NCBI GenBank assembly: GCA_035771175.1
Contig: CM069589.1
Span: 23,640,201-23,704,200 of the forward strand
Direction: 5' to 3'
From: Paratinospora sagittata
Taxonomy: Eukaryota; Streptophyta; Magnoliopsida; Ranunculales; Menispermaceae
DNA: 64,000 bases
Shown: in pieces, positions 35,201 through 49,400 of the stretch
Numbering within the stretch: position 1 is the stretch's first letter
Layout: each line of letters opens with the position of its first letter
The notes under the pieces: generated by a model
What the model was told of the DNA's origin: nothing
What the model saw: only the letters and a program-made list of their open reading frames with translations
Database searches by the model: none
Program-made: the position numbers and the translations under genes

Positions 35201-38200
35201 TCAAAGTCAAGAATAAAATATTATGGCTATTTGAATGTTTTTTGCCAATCAATCAACTTACTTATCGAAAAAATTATGAAGAAATGTCCAAATCGCCGTA
35301 ACTTTTCATCCCGACTTTGATTTGAATGATTGAAAAATAATTGAAAATCTCTTTCCTTCCTATTTCTAACGCATGTTCAATCACACAAATTGGAGTCGGA
35401 ATGAAAACATTGTGGTTATTTTAAAGTTTCACACCGATCATTCAATTACTTCTCGATTGAATCGATAAGAAAAATTCCAATAGACTTACAGTTTAATCGG
35501 GACACTGATATGAGTTAATAAAAAGGAGTTGAAAATATTGTTTCTTCTTCTTTCGAAGGAATGTGCAATCACTCAAATTGGAGTCTTGAAGAAAACGTTA
35601 TGGCTATTTGAATGTTTGTTACCCATTGACCAACATACTTATGAATCTAATCAGCAATAAAAATTCAAAAAACCGTAGCCATTTCTTTCGAAGTGTGATT
35701 TGAGTTATTCAAAAGACATTTAAAATATCGTTTCTTCCTGTGTTCAACGCATTTTCAATAACTCAAATCAAAGTCAGGAATAAAATGTTATGGCTATTTG
35801 AATGTTTTTTGCCAATCAATCAACTTACTTATCGAAAAAATCGTGAAGAAAAGTCCAAATAGCCGTAACTTTTCATCGCGACTTTGATTTGAATGATTGA
35901 AAACTAATTGAAAATGTCTTTCCTTCCTATTTCTAACGCATGTTCAATCACACAAATTGGAGTCGGAATGAAATAGTTGTGGTTATTTTAAAGTTTCACA
36001 CCGATCATTCAATTACTTCTCCATTGAATCGATAAGAAAAATTCAGAAAGACTTATAGTTTAATCTTGACAGTGATATGAGTCAATAAAAAGGCGTTGAA
36101 AATATTGTTTCTTCTTCTTTTCAAGGAATGTGCAATCACTCAAATTGGAGTCTGGGACAAAACGTTATGGCTATTTGAATGTTTGTTACCCATTGACTAA
36201 CATACTTATGAATCTAATCAGCAATAAAAATTCAAATAGCCGTAGCCATTTCTTTCGAAGTGTGATTTGAGTTATTCAAAAGACATTTAAAATACCGTTT
36301 CTTCCTGTTTTCAACGCATTTTCAATCACTCAAATTATAGTCAGGAATAAAATGTTATGGCTATTTGAAAGTTTTTTGCCAATCAATCAACTTACTTATC
36401 GAAAAAATCGTGAAGAAAAGTCCAAATAGCCGTAACTTTTCATCCCGACTTTGATTGGAATGATTGAAAAATAATTGAAAATGTCTTTAATTCCTATTTC
36501 TAACTCATGTTCAATCACACAAATTGGAGTCGGAATGAAAAAGTTGTGGTTATTTTAAAGTTTCACACCGATCATTCAATTACTTCTCGATTGAATCGAT
36601 AAGAAAAATTCAAATAGACTTACAGTTTAATCTTGACAGTGATATGAGTTAATAAAAAGGCGTTGAAAATATTGTTTCTTCTTCTTTTCAAGGAATGTGC
36701 AATCACTCAAATTGGAGTCTGGGACAAAAGGTTATGGCTATTTGAATGTTTGTTACCCATTGACCAACATACTTATGAATCTAATCAGCAATAAAAATTC
36801 AAAAAACCGTAGCCATTTCTTTCGAAGTGTGATTTGAGTTATTCAAAAGAATTTAAAATACCGTTTCTTCCTGTTTTCAACGCATTTTCAATCACTCAAA
36901 TCAAAGTTAGGAATAAAATGTTATGGCTATTTGAAAGTTTTTTGCCAATCAATCAACTTACTTATCGAAAAAATCGTGAAGAAAAGTCCAAATAGCCGTA
37001 ACTTTTCATCCCGACTTTGATTGGAATGATTGAAAAATAATTGAAAATGTCTTTCCTTCCTATTTCTAACTCATGTTCAATCACACAAATTGGAGTCGGA
37101 ATGAAAAAGTTGTGGTTATTTTAAAATTTCACACCGATCATTCAATTACTTCTCGATTGAATCGATAAGAAAAATTCAAATAGACATACAGTTTAATCTT
37201 GACAGTGATATGAGTTAATAAAAAGGCGTTGAAAAAATATTGTTTCTTCTTCTTTTCAAGGAATGTGCAATCACTCAAATTGGAGTCTGGGACAAAAGGT
37301 TATGGCTATTTGAATGTTTGTTACCCATTGACCAACATACTTATGAATCTAATCAGCAATAGAAATTCAAAAGCCGTAGCCATTTCATTGGAAGTGTGAT
37401 TTGAGTTATTCAAAAGGCGTTTAAAATATTGTTTCTTCCTCTTTCCAACGCATTTTCAATCACTCAAATCAAAGTCAAGAATAAAATATTATGGCTATTT
37501 GAATGTTTTTTGCCAATCAATCAACTTACTTATCGAAAAAATTATGAAGAAATGTCCAAATCGCCGTAACTTTTCATCCCGACTTTGATTTGAATGATTG
37601 AAAAATAATTGAAAATCTCTTTCCTTCCTATTTCTAACGCATGTTCAATCACACAAATTGGAGTCGGAATGAAAACATTGTGGTTATTTTAAAGTTTCAC
37701 ACCGATCATTCAATTACTTCTCGATTGAATCGATAAGAAAAATTCCAATAGACTTACAGTTTAATCGGGACACTGATATGAGTTAATAAAAAGGAGTTGA
37801 AAATATTGTTTCTTCTTCTTTCGAAGGAATGTGCAATCACTCAAATTGGAGTCTTGAAGAAAACGTTATGGCTATTTGAATGTTTGTTACCCATTGACCA
37901 ACATACTTATGAATCTAATCAGCAATAAAAATTCAAAAAACCGTAGCCATTTCTTTCGAAGTGTGATTTGAGTTATTCAAAAGACATTTAAAATATCGTT
38001 TCTTCCTGTGTTCAACGCATTTTCAATAACTCAAATCAAAGTCAGGAATAAAATGTTATGGCTATTTGAATGTTTTTTGCCAATCAATCAACTTACTTAT
38101 CGAAAAAATCGTGAAGAAAAGTCCAAATAGCCGTAACTTTTCATCGCGACTTTGATTTGAATGATTGAAAACTAATTGAAAATGTCTTTCCTTCCTATTT

Positions 38201-39050
38201 CTAACGCATGTTCAATCACACAAATTGGAGTCGGAATGAAATAGTTGTGGTTATTTTAAAGTTTCACACCGATCATTCAATTACTTCTCCATTGAATCGA
38301 TAAGAAAAATTCAGATAGACTTATAGTTTAATCTTGACAGTGATATGAGTCAATAAAAAGGCGTTGAAAATATTGTTTCTTCTTCTTTTCAAGGAATGTG
38401 CAATCACTCAAATTGGAGTCTGGGACAAAACGTTATGGCTATTTGAATGTTTGTTACCCATTGACTAACATACTTATGAATCTAATCAGCAATAAAAATT
38501 CAAATAGCCGTAGCCATTTCTTTCGAAGTGTGATTTGAGTTATTCAAAAGACATTTAAAATACCGTTTCTTCCTGTTTTCAACGCATTTTCAATCACTCA
38601 AATTATAGTCAGGAATAAAATGTTATGGCTATTTGAAAGTTTTTTGCCAATCAATCAACTTACTTATCGAAAAAATCGTGAAGAAAAGTCCAAATAGCCG
38701 TAACTTTTCATCCCGACTTTGATTGGAATGATTGAAAAATAATTGAAAATGTCTTTAATTCCTATTTCTAACTCATGTTCAATCACACAAATTGGAGTCG
38801 GAATGAAAAAGTTGTGGTTATTTTAAAGTTTCACACCGATCATTCAATTACTTCTCGATTGAATCGATAAGAAAAATTCAAATAGACTTACAGTTTAATC
38901 TTGACAGTGATATGAGTTAATAAAAAGGCGTTGAAAATATTGTTTCTTCTTCTTTTCAAGGAATGTGCAATCACTCAAATTGGAGTCTGGGACAAAAGGT
39001 TATGGCTATTTGAATGTTTGTTACCCATTGACCAACATACTTATGAATCT
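32247..39050. repeat. HOR block 4: four-monomer, 2268-bp repeat, three complete copies
   Basis: Landmarks 32247, 32815, 33381 and 33948 recur as 34515, 35083, 35649 and 36216, then 36783, 37351, 37917 and 38484, an exact 2268-bp step twice (3 x 2268 = 6804). The order is X (caaaagaatttaaaatacc), Y (caatagaaattc), X (gtgttcaacgc, caataactc, catcgcgac) and X' (caaatagccgtagcc, tctttaattcc). I saw only a handful of differences: gtatttcc at about 32513, cccaatgacc at about 33356, aactaattg shared by copies 2 and 3, and cagaaagac at about 36045. Identity is therefore above 99%. Confidence 0.9.
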
Positions 39051-42000
39051 AATCAGCAATAAAAATTCAAAAGCCGTAGCCATTTCATTGGAAGTGTGAT
39101 TTGAGTTATTCAAAAGGCGTTTAAAATATCGTTTCTTCCTCTTTCCAACGCATTTTCAATCACTCAAATCAAAGTCAAGAATAAAATATTATGGCTATTT
39201 GAATGTTTTTTGCCAATCAATCAACTTACTTATCGAAAAAATTATGAAGAAATGTCCAAATAGCCGTAACTTTTCATCCCGACTTTGATTTGAATGATTG
39301 AAAAATAATTGAAAATGTCTTTCCTTCCTATTTCTAACGCACGTTCAATCACACAAATTGTAGTCGGAATGAAATAGTTGTGGTTATTTTAAAGTTTCAC
39401 ACCGATCATTCAGTTGCTTCTCGATTGGATCGATAAGAAAAATTCAAATAGACTTACAGTTTAATCAGGACACTGATATGAGTTAATAAAAAGGCGTTGA
39501 AAATATTCCTTCTTCTTCTTTCCAAGGAATGTGCAATCACTTAAATTGGAGTCTGGGACAAAACGTTATGGCTATTTGAATGTTTGTTACCCATTGACCA
39601 ACATACTTATGAATCTAATCAGCAATAAAAATTCAAAAAACCGTGGCCATTTCTTTCGAAGTGTGATTTGAGTTATTCAAAAGACATTTAAAATATCGTT
39701 TCTTCCTATTTCCAACGCATTTTGAATCGCTCAAATCAAAGTCAGGAATAAAATGTTATGGCAATTTGAATGTGTTTTGCCAATCAATCAACTTACTTAT
39801 CGAAAAAATCGTGAAGAAAAGTCCAAATAGCCGTAACTTTTCATCCCGACTTTGAGTTGAATGATTGAAAAATAATTGAAAATGTCTTTCCTTCCTATTT
39901 CTAACTCACGTTCAATCACACAAATTGGAGTCATAATGAAAAAGTTGTGGTTATTTTAAAGTTTCACACCGATCATTCAGTTGCTTCTCGATTGGATCGA
40001 TACGAAAAAATCAAATAGACTTAAAGTTTAATCTTGACAGTGATATGAGTTAATAAAAAGGCGTTGAAAATATTGTTTCTTATTCTTTCCAAGGAATGTG
40101 CAATCACTCAAATTGGAGTCTGGAAGAAAACGTTATGGCTATTTGAATGTTTGTTACCCATTGACCAACATACTTATGAATCTAATCAGCAATAAAAATT
40201 CCAAAAACCGTAGCCATTTCTTTCGAAGTGTGATTTGAGTTATTCAAAAGATATTTAAAATATCGTTTCTTCCTGTTTTCAACGCATTTTCAATCACTCA
40301 AATCAAAGTCAGGAATAAAATGTTATGGTTATTTAAATGTTTTTTGCCAATCAATCAACTTACTTATCGAAAAAATCGTGGAGAAAAGTCCAAATAGCCG
40401 TAACTTTTCATCCCGACTTTGATTTGAATGATTGAAAAATAATTGAAAATGTCTTTCCTTCCTATTTCTAACGCATGTTCAATCACACAAATTGGAGTCG
40501 GAATGAAATAGTTGTGGTTATTTTAAAGTTTCACACCGATCATTCAATTACTTCTCGATTGAATCGAGAAGAAAAATTTAGATAGACTTATAGTTTAATC
40601 TTGACAGTGATATGAGTCAATAAAAAGGCGTTGAAAATATTGTTTCTTCTTCTTTTCAAGGAATGTGCAATCACTCAAATTGGAGTCTGGAAGAAAACGT
40701 TATGGCTATTTGAATGTTTGTTACCTATTGACCAACATACTTATGAATTTAATCAGCAATAAAAATTCAAAAAACCGTAGCCATTTCTTTCGAAGTGTGA
40801 TTTGAGTTATTCAAAAGACATTTAAAATATCGTTTCTTCCTGTTTTCAACGCATTTTCAATCACTCAAATCAAAGTCAGGAATAAAATGTTATGGCTATT
40901 TGAAGGTTTTTTGCCAATCAATCAACTTACTTATCGAAAAAATCGTGAAGAAAAGTCCAACTAGCAGTAACTTTTCATCCCGACTTTGATTGGAATGATT
41001 GAAAAATAATTGAAAATGTCTTTCCTTCCTATTACTAACTCATGTTCAATCACACAAATTGGAGTCGGAATGAAAAAGTTGTGGTTATTTTAAAGTTTCA
41101 CACCGATCATTCAATTACTTCTCGATTGAATCGATAAGAAAAACTCAAATACACTTACAGTTTCATCGGGACACTGATATGAGTTAATAAAAAGGCGTTG
41201 AAAATATTGTTTCTTCTTTCCAAGGAATGTGCAATCACTCAAATTGGAGTCTGGAAGAAAACGTTATGGCTATTTGAATGTTTGTTACCCATTGACCAAC
41301 ATACTTATGAATCTAATCAGCAATAAAAATTCAAAAAACCGTAGCAATTTCTTTCGAAGTGTGATTTGAGTTATTCAAAAGACATTTAAAATATCGTTTC
41401 TTCTTCTTTCCAACGCATTTTCAATCACTCAAATCAAAGTCAGGAATAAAATGTTATGGCTATTTGAATGTGTTTTGCCAATCAATCAACTTACTTATCG
41501 AAAAAATCGTTAAGAAAAGTCCAAATAGCCGTAACTTATCATCCCGACTTTGACTTGAATGATTGAAAAATAATTGAAAATGTCTTTCCTTCCTATTTCA
41601 AACGCATGTTCAATCACACAAATTGGAGTCGGAATGAAAACGTTGTGGTTATTTTAAAGTTTCACACCGATTATTCAATTACGCCTCGATTGAATCGATA
41701 AGAAAAATTCAAATAGACTTACAGTTTAATCGGGACACTGATATGAGTTAATAAAAAGGCGTTGAAAATATTGTTTCTTCTTCTTTCGAAGGAATGTGCA
41801 ATCACTCAAATTGGAGTCTTGAAGAAAACGTTATGGCTATTTGAATGTTTGTTACCCATTGACCAACATACTTATGAATCTAATCAGCAATAAAAATTCA
41901 AAAAACCGTGGCCATTTCTTTCGAAGTGTGATTTGAGCTATTCAAAAGTCATTTAAATTATCGTTTCTTCCTCTTTCCAACGCATTTTCAATCACTCAAA

Positions 42001-42073
42001 TCAAAGTCAGGAATAAAATGTTATGGCTATTTGAATGTTTTTTGGCAATCAATCAACTTACTTATCGAAAAAA

Positions 42074-44337
42074 TCGGGATGAAATGTCCAAATAGCCGTA
42101 ATTTTCATCCCGACTTTGAGTTGAATGAATGAAAAATAATTGAAAATGTCTTTCCTTCCTATTTCTAACGCACGTTCAATCACACAAATTGGAGTCAGAA
42201 TCAAAATTTTGGGGTTATTTTAATGTTTCACACTGATCTTTCAATTACTTCTCGATTGAATCGATAAGAAAAATTCAAATAGACTTAAAGTTTAATCTTG
42301 ACAGTGATATGAGTTAATAAAAATGCGTTGAAAATATTGTTTCTTCTTCTTTCCAAGGAGTGTGCAATCACTCAAATTGGAGTCTGGGACAAAACGTTAT
42401 GGGTATTTGAATGTTTGTTACCCATCGACCAACATACTTATGAATCTAATCAGCAATAAAAATTCAAAAGCCGTAGCCATTTCATTGGAAGTGTGATTTG
42501 AGTTATTCAAAAGGCGTTTAAAATATCGTTTCTTCCTCTTTCCAACGCATTTTCAATCACTCAAATCAAAGTCAAGAATAAAATGTTATGGCTATTTGAA
42601 TGTTTTTTGCCTATCAATCAACTTACTTATCGAAAAAATTATGAAGAAATGTCCATATAGCCGTAACTTTTCATCCCGACTTTGATTTGAATGATTGAAA
42701 AATAATTGAAAATCTCTTTCCTTCCTATTTCTAACGCATGTTCAATCACACAAATTGGAGTCGGAATGAAAACATTGTGGTTATTTTAAAGTTTCACACC
42801 GATCATTCAATTACTTCTCGATTGAATCGATAAGAAAAATTCCAATAGACTTACAGTTTAATCGGGACACTGATATGAGTTAATAAAAAGGAGTTGAAAA
42901 TATTGTTTCTTCTTCTTTCGAAGGAATGTGCAATCACTCAAATTGGAGTCTTGAAGAAAACGTTATGGCTATTTGAATGTTTGTTACCCATTGACCAACA
43001 TACTTATGAATCTAATCAGCAATAAAAATTCAAAAAACCGTAGCCATTTCTTTCGAAGTGTGATTTGAGTTATTCAAAAGACAATTAAAATATCGTGTCT
43101 TCCTGTGTTCAACGCATTTTCAATAACTCAAATCAAAGTCAGGAATAAAATGTTATGGCTATTTGAATGTTTTTTGCCAAACAATCAACTTACTTATCGA
43201 AAAAATCGGGATGAAAAGTCCAAATAGCCGTAATTTTCATCCCGACTTTGAGTTGAATGAATGAAAAATAATTGAAAATGTCTTTCCTTCCTATTTCTAA
43301 CGCACGTTCAATCACACAAATTGGAGTCAGAATCAAAATTTTGGGGTTATTTTAATGTTTCACACTGATCTTTCAATTACTTCTCGATTGAATCGATAAG
43401 AAAAATTCAAATAGACTTAAAGTTTAATCTTGACAGTGATATGAGTTAATAAAAATGCGTTGAAAATATTGTTTCTTCTTCTTTCCAAGGAGTGTGCAAT
43501 CACTCAAATTGGAGTCTGGGACAAAACGTTATGGGTATTTGAATGTTTGTTACCCATCGACCAACATACTTATGAATCTAATCAGCAATAAAAATTCAAA
43601 AGCCGTAGCCATTTCATTGGAAGTGTGATTTGAGTTATTCAAAAGGCGTTTAAAATATCGTTTCTTCCTCTTTCCAACGCATTTTCAATCACTCAAATCA
43701 AAGTCAAGAATAAAATGTTATGGCTATTTGAATGTTTTTTGCCTATCAATCAACTTACTTATCGAAAAAATTATGAAGAAATGTCCATATAGCCGTAACT
43801 TTTCATCCCGACTTTGATTTGAATGATTGAAAAATAATTGAAAATCTCTTTCCTTCCTATTTCTAACGCATGTTCAATCACACAAATTGGAGTCGGAATG
43901 AAAACATTGTGGTTATTTTAAAGTTTCACACCGATCATTCAATTACTTCTCGATTGAATCGATAAGAAAAATTCCAATAGACTTACAGTTTAATCGGGAC
44001 ACTGATATGAGTTAATAAAAAGGAGTTGAAAATATTGTTTCTTCTTCTTTCGAAGGAATGTGCAATCACTCAAATTGGAGTCTTGAAGAAAACGTTATGG
44101 CTATTTGAATGTTTGTTACCCATTGACCAACATACTTATGAATCTAATCAGCAATAAAAATTCAAAAAACCGTAGCCATTTCTTTCGAAGTGTGATTTGA
44201 GTTATTCAAAAGACAATTAAAATATCGTGTCTTCCTGTGTTCAACGCATTTTCAATAACTCAAATCAAAGTCAGGAATAAAATGTTATGGCTATTTGAAT
44301 GTTTTTTGCCAAACAATCAACTTACTTATCGAAAAAA
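42074..44337. repeat. 1132-bp dimer duplication (two copies)
   Basis: Landmarks 42448 and 43014 recur as 43580 and 44146, exactly 1132 bp on. Shared rare variants are cgggatgaaa, gtaattttcatcccg, ttttggggtt, gggtatttg, gcctatcaatc and gtccatatagcc. Copies run about 42074-43205 and 43206-44337. The joint lies in atcgaaaaaatcg in the loop of subunit A: left of it the monomer at 43014 matches the one at 44146 (ccaaacaatc), right of it it matches 42074. Confidence 0.85.
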
Positions 44338-45281
44338 TCGTGAAGAAAAGTCCAAATAGCCATAACTTTTCATCGCGACTTTGATTTGAATGATTGAAAA
44401 ATAATTGAAAATGTCTTTCCTTCCTATTTCTAACGCATGTTCAATCACACAAATTGGAGTCGGAATGAAATAGTTGTGGTTATTTTAAAGTTTCACACCG
44501 ATCATTCAATTACTTCTCCATTGAATCGATAAGAAAAATTCAGATAGACTTATAGTTTAATCTTGACAGTGATATGAGTCAATAAAAAGGCGTTGAAAAT
44601 ATTGTTTCTTCTTCTTTTCAAGGAATGTGCAATCACTCAAATTGGAGTCTGGGACAAAACGTTATGGCTATTTGAATGTTTGTTACCCATTGACTAACAT
44701 ACTTATGAATCTAATCAGCAATAAAAATTCAAATAGCCGTAGCCATTTCTTTCGAAGTGTGATTTGAGTTATTCAAAAGACATTTAAAATACCGTTTCTT
44801 CCTGTTTTCAACGCATTTTCAATCACTCAAATTATAGTCAGGAATAAAATGTTATGGCTATTTGAAAGTTTTTTGCCAATCAATCAACTTACTTATCGAA
44901 AAAATCGTGAAGAAAAGTCCAAATAGCCGTAACTTTTCATCCCGACTTTGATTGGAATGATTGAAAAATAATTGAAAATGTCTTTAATTCCTATTTCTAA
45001 CTCATGTTCAATCACACAAATTGGAGTCGGAATGAAAAAGTTGTGGTTATTTTAAAGTTTCACACCGATCATTCAATTACTTCTCGATTGAATCGATAAG
45101 AAAAATTCAAATAGACATACAGTTTAATCTTGACAGTGATATGAGTTAATAAAAAGGCGTTGAAAAAATATTGTTTCTTCTTCTTTTCAAGGAATGTGCA
45201 ATCACTCAAATTTGAGTCTGGGACAAAAGGTTATGGCTATTTGAATGTTTGTTACCCATTGACCAACATACTTATGAATCT

Positions 45282-45848
45282 AATCAGCAATAGAAATTCA
45301 AAAGCCGTAGCCATTTCATTGGAAGTGTGATTTGAGTTATTCAAAAGGCGTTTAAAATATTGTTTCTTCCTCTTTCCAACGCATTTTCAATCACTCAAAT
45401 CAAAGTCAAGAATAAAATATTTTGGCTATTTGAATGTTTTTTGCCAATCAATCAACTTACTTATCGAAAAAATTATGAAGAAATGTCCAAATAGCCGTAA
45501 CTTTTCATCCCGACTTTGATTTGAATGATTGAAAAATAATTGAAAATCTCTTTCCTTCCTATTTCTAACGCATGTTCAATCACACAAATTGGAGTCGGAA
45601 TGAAAACATTGTGGTTATTTTAAAGTTTCACACCGATCATTCAATTACTTCTCCATTGAATCGATAAGAAAAATTCAGATAGACTTATAGTTTAATCTTG
45701 ACAGTGATATGAGTCAATAAAAAGGCGTTGAAAATATTGTTTCTTCTTCTTTTCAACGAATGTGCAATCACTCAAATTGGAGTCTGGGACAAAACGTTAT
45801 GGCTATTTGAATGTTTGTTACCCATTGACTAACATACTTATGAATCTA
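45282..45848. repeat. Hybrid monomer with an internal crossover
   Basis: The left part is the block-4 Y monomer (caatagaaattc, aatctctttcc, gaaaacattgtgg). The right part is the block-4 third monomer (ctccattgaatcg, ttcagatagacttatag, gagtcaataaa, cccattgactaac). The switch must lie between the cattgtgg at about 45607 and the ctccattg at about 45652, a stretch identical in both parents. The following monomer is X', as expected after the right-hand parent. Confidence 0.8.
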
Positions 45849-46414
45849 ATCAGCAATAAAAATTCAAATAGCCGTAGCCATTTCTTTCGAAGTGTGATTT
45901 GAGTTATTCAAAAGACATTTAAAATACCGTTTCTTCCTGTTTTCAACGCATTTTCAATCACTCAAATTATAGTCAGGAATAAAATGTTATGGCTATTTGA
46001 AAGTTTTTTGCCAATCAATCAACTTACTTATCGAAAAAATCGTGAAGAAAAGTCCAAATAGCCGTAACTTTTCATCCCGACTTTGATTGGAATGATTGAA
46101 AAATAATTGAAAATGTCTTTAATTCCTATTTCTAACTCATGTTCAATCACACAAATTGGAGTCGGAATGAAAAAGTTGTGGTTATTTTAAAGTTTCACAC
46201 CGATCATTCAATTACTTCTCGATTGAATCGATAAGAAAAATTCAAATAGACTTACAGTTTAATCTTGACAGTGATATGAGTTAATAAAAAGGCGTTGAAA
46301 ATATTGTTTCTTCTTCTTTTCAAGGAATGTGCAATCACTCAAATTGGAGTCTGGGACAAAAGGTTATGGCTATTTGAATGTTTGTTACCCATTGACCAAC
46401 ATACTTATGAATCT

Positions 46415-49400
46415 AATCAGCAATAAAAATTCAAAAGCCGTAGCCATTTCATTGGAAGTGTGATTTGAGTTATTCAAAAGGCGTTTAAAATATCGTTTCT
46501 TCCTCTTTCCAACGCATTTTCAATCACTCAAATCAAAGTCAAGAATAAAATATTATGGCTATTTGAATGTTTTTTGCCAATCAATCAACTTACTTATCGA
46601 AAAAATTATGAAGAAATGTCCAAATAGCCGTCACTTTTCATCCCGATTTTGATTTGAATGATTGAAAAATAATTGAAAATGTCTTTCCTTCCTATTTCTA
46701 ACGCACGTTCAGTCACACAAATTGGAGTCGGAATGAAATAGTTGTGGTTATTTTAAAGTTTCACACCGATCATTCAGTTGCTTCTCGATTGGATCGATAA
46801 GAAAAATTCAAATAGACTTACAGTTTAATCAGGACACTGATATGAGTTAATAAAAAGGCGTTGAAAATATTCCTTCTTCTTCTTTCCAAGGAATGTGCAA
46901 TCACTTAAATTGGAGTCAGGGACAAAACGTTATGGCTATTTGAATGTTTGTTACCCATTGACCAACATACTTATGAATCTAATCAGCAATAAAAATTCAA
47001 AAAACCGTGGCCATTTCTTTCGAAGTGTGATTTGAGTTATTCAAAAGACATTTAAAATATCGTTTCTTCCTATTTCCAACGCATTTTGAATCGCTCAAAT
47101 CAAAGTCAGGAATAAAATGTTATGGCAATTTGAATGTGTTTTGCCAATCAATCAACTTACTTATCGAAAAAATAGTGAAGAAAAGTCCAAATAGCCGTAA
47201 CTTTTCATCCCGACTTTGAGTTGAATGATTGAAAAATAATTGAAAATGTCTTTCCTTCCTATTTCTAACGCACGTTCAATCACACAAATTGGAGTCATAA
47301 TGAAAAAGTTGTGGTTATTTTAAAGTTTCACACTGATCATTCAGTTGCTTCTCGATTGGATCGATACGAAAAAATCAAATAGACTTAAAGTTTAATCTTG
47401 ACAGTGATATGAGTTAATAAAAAGGCGTTGAAAATATTGTTTCTTATTCTTTCCAAGGAATGTGCAATCACTCAAATTGGAGTCTGGAAGAAAACGTTAT
47501 GGCTATTTGAATGTTTGTTACCCATTGACCAACATACTTATGAATCTAATCAGCAATAAAAATTCCAAAAACCGTAGCCATTTCTTTCGAAGTGTGATTT
47601 GAGTTATTCAAAAGATATTTAAAATATCGTTTCTTCCTGTTTTCAACGCATTTTCAATCACTCAAATCAAAGTCAGGAATAAAATGTTATGGTTATTTAA
47701 ATGTTTTTTGCCAATCAATCAACTTACTTATCGAAAAAATCGTGAAGAAAAGTCCAAATAGCCGTAACTTTTCATCCCGACTTTGATTTGAATGATTGAA
47801 AAATAATTGAAAATGTCTTTCCTTCCTATTTCTAACGCATGTTCAATCACACAAATTTGAGTCGGAATGAAATAGTTGTGGTTATTTTAAAGTTTCACAC
47901 CGATCATTCAATTACTTCTCGATTGAATCGAGAAGAAAAATTTAGATAGACTTATAGTTTAATCTTGACAGTGATATGAGTCAATAAAAAGGCGTTGAAA
48001 ATATTGTTTCTTCTTCTTTTCAAGGAATGTGCAATCACTCAAATTGGAGTCTGGAAGAAAACGTTATGGCTATTTGAATGTTTGTTACCCATTGACCAAC
48101 ATACTTATGAATTTAATCAGCAATAAAAATTCAAAAAACCGTAGCCATTTCTTTCGAAGTGTGATTTGAGTTATTCAAAAGACATTTAAAATATCGTTTC
48201 TTCCTGTTTTCAACGCATTTTCAATCACTCAAATCAAAGTCAGGAAAAAAATGTTATGGCTATTTGAAAGTTTTTTGCCAATCAATCAACTTACTTATCG
48301 AAAAAATCGTGAAGAAAAGTCCAACTAGCCGTAACTTTTCATCCCGACTTTGATTGGAATGATTGAAAAATAATTGAAAATGTCTTTCCTTCCTATTACT
48401 AACTCATGTTCAATCACACAAATTGGAGTCGGAATGAAAAAGTTGTGGTTATTTTAAAGTTTCACACCGATCATTCAATTACTTCTCGATTGAATCGATA
48501 AGAAAAACTCAAATACACTTACAGTTTCCTCGGGACACTGATATGAGTTAATAAAAATGCGTTGAAAATATTGTTTCTTCTTTCCAAGGAATGTGCAATC
48601 ACTCAAATTGGAGTCTGGAAGAAAACGTTATGGCTATTTGAATGTTTGTTACCCATTGACCAACATACTTATGAATCTAATCAGCAATAAAAATTCAAAA
48701 AACCGTAGCCATTTCTTTCGAAGTGTGATTTGAGTTATTCAAAAGACATTTAAAATATCGTTTCTTCTTCTTTCCAACGCATTTTCAATCACTCAAATCA
48801 AAGTCAGGAATAAAATGTTATGGCTATTTGAATGTGTTTTGCCAATCAATCAACTTACTTATCGAAAAAATCGTTAAGAAAAGTCCAAATAGCCGTAACT
48901 TATCATCCCGACTTTGACTTGAATGATTGAAAAATAATTGAAAATGTCTTTCCTTCCTATTTCAAACGCATGTTCAATCACACAAATTGGAGTCGGAATG
49001 AAAACGTTGTGGTTATTTTAAAGTTTCACACCGATTATTCAATTACGCCTCGATTGAATCGATAAGAAAAATTCAAATAGACTTACAGTTTAATCGGGAC
49101 ACTGATATGAGTTAATAAAAAGGCGTTGAAAATATTGTTTCTTCTTCTTTCGAAGGAATGTGCAATCACTCAAATTGGAGTCTTGAAGAAAACGTTATGG
49201 CTATTTGAATGTTTGTTACCCATTGACCAACATACTTATGAATCTAATCAGCAATAAAAATTCAAAAAACCGTGGCCATTTCTTTCGAAGTGTGATTTGA
49301 GCTATTCAAAAGTCATTTAAATTATCGTTTCTTCCTCTTTCCAACGCATTTTCAATCACTCAAATCAAAGTCAGGAATAAAATGTTGTGGCTATTTGAAT

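Larger units (their letters stand above)
39051..46414. repeat. Segment of 13 monomers (7364 bp), first part repeated downstream
   Basis: Landmarks are 39051, 39617, 40184, 40751, 41315, 41882, 42448, 43014, 43580, 44146, 44713, 45282 and 45848. The run 39051-43050 recurs at 46415-50410 with an offset of 7364 bp. Markers in order are cagttgcttctcgattggatcg, cattttgaatcgctcaaat, aaattccaaaaacc, tttagatagac, the 564-bp monomer lacking one ctt in cttcttctt, and gggtatttg with cccatcgacc. The right part, 44146-46414, is made of block-4 members in altered order. Confidence 0.8.
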
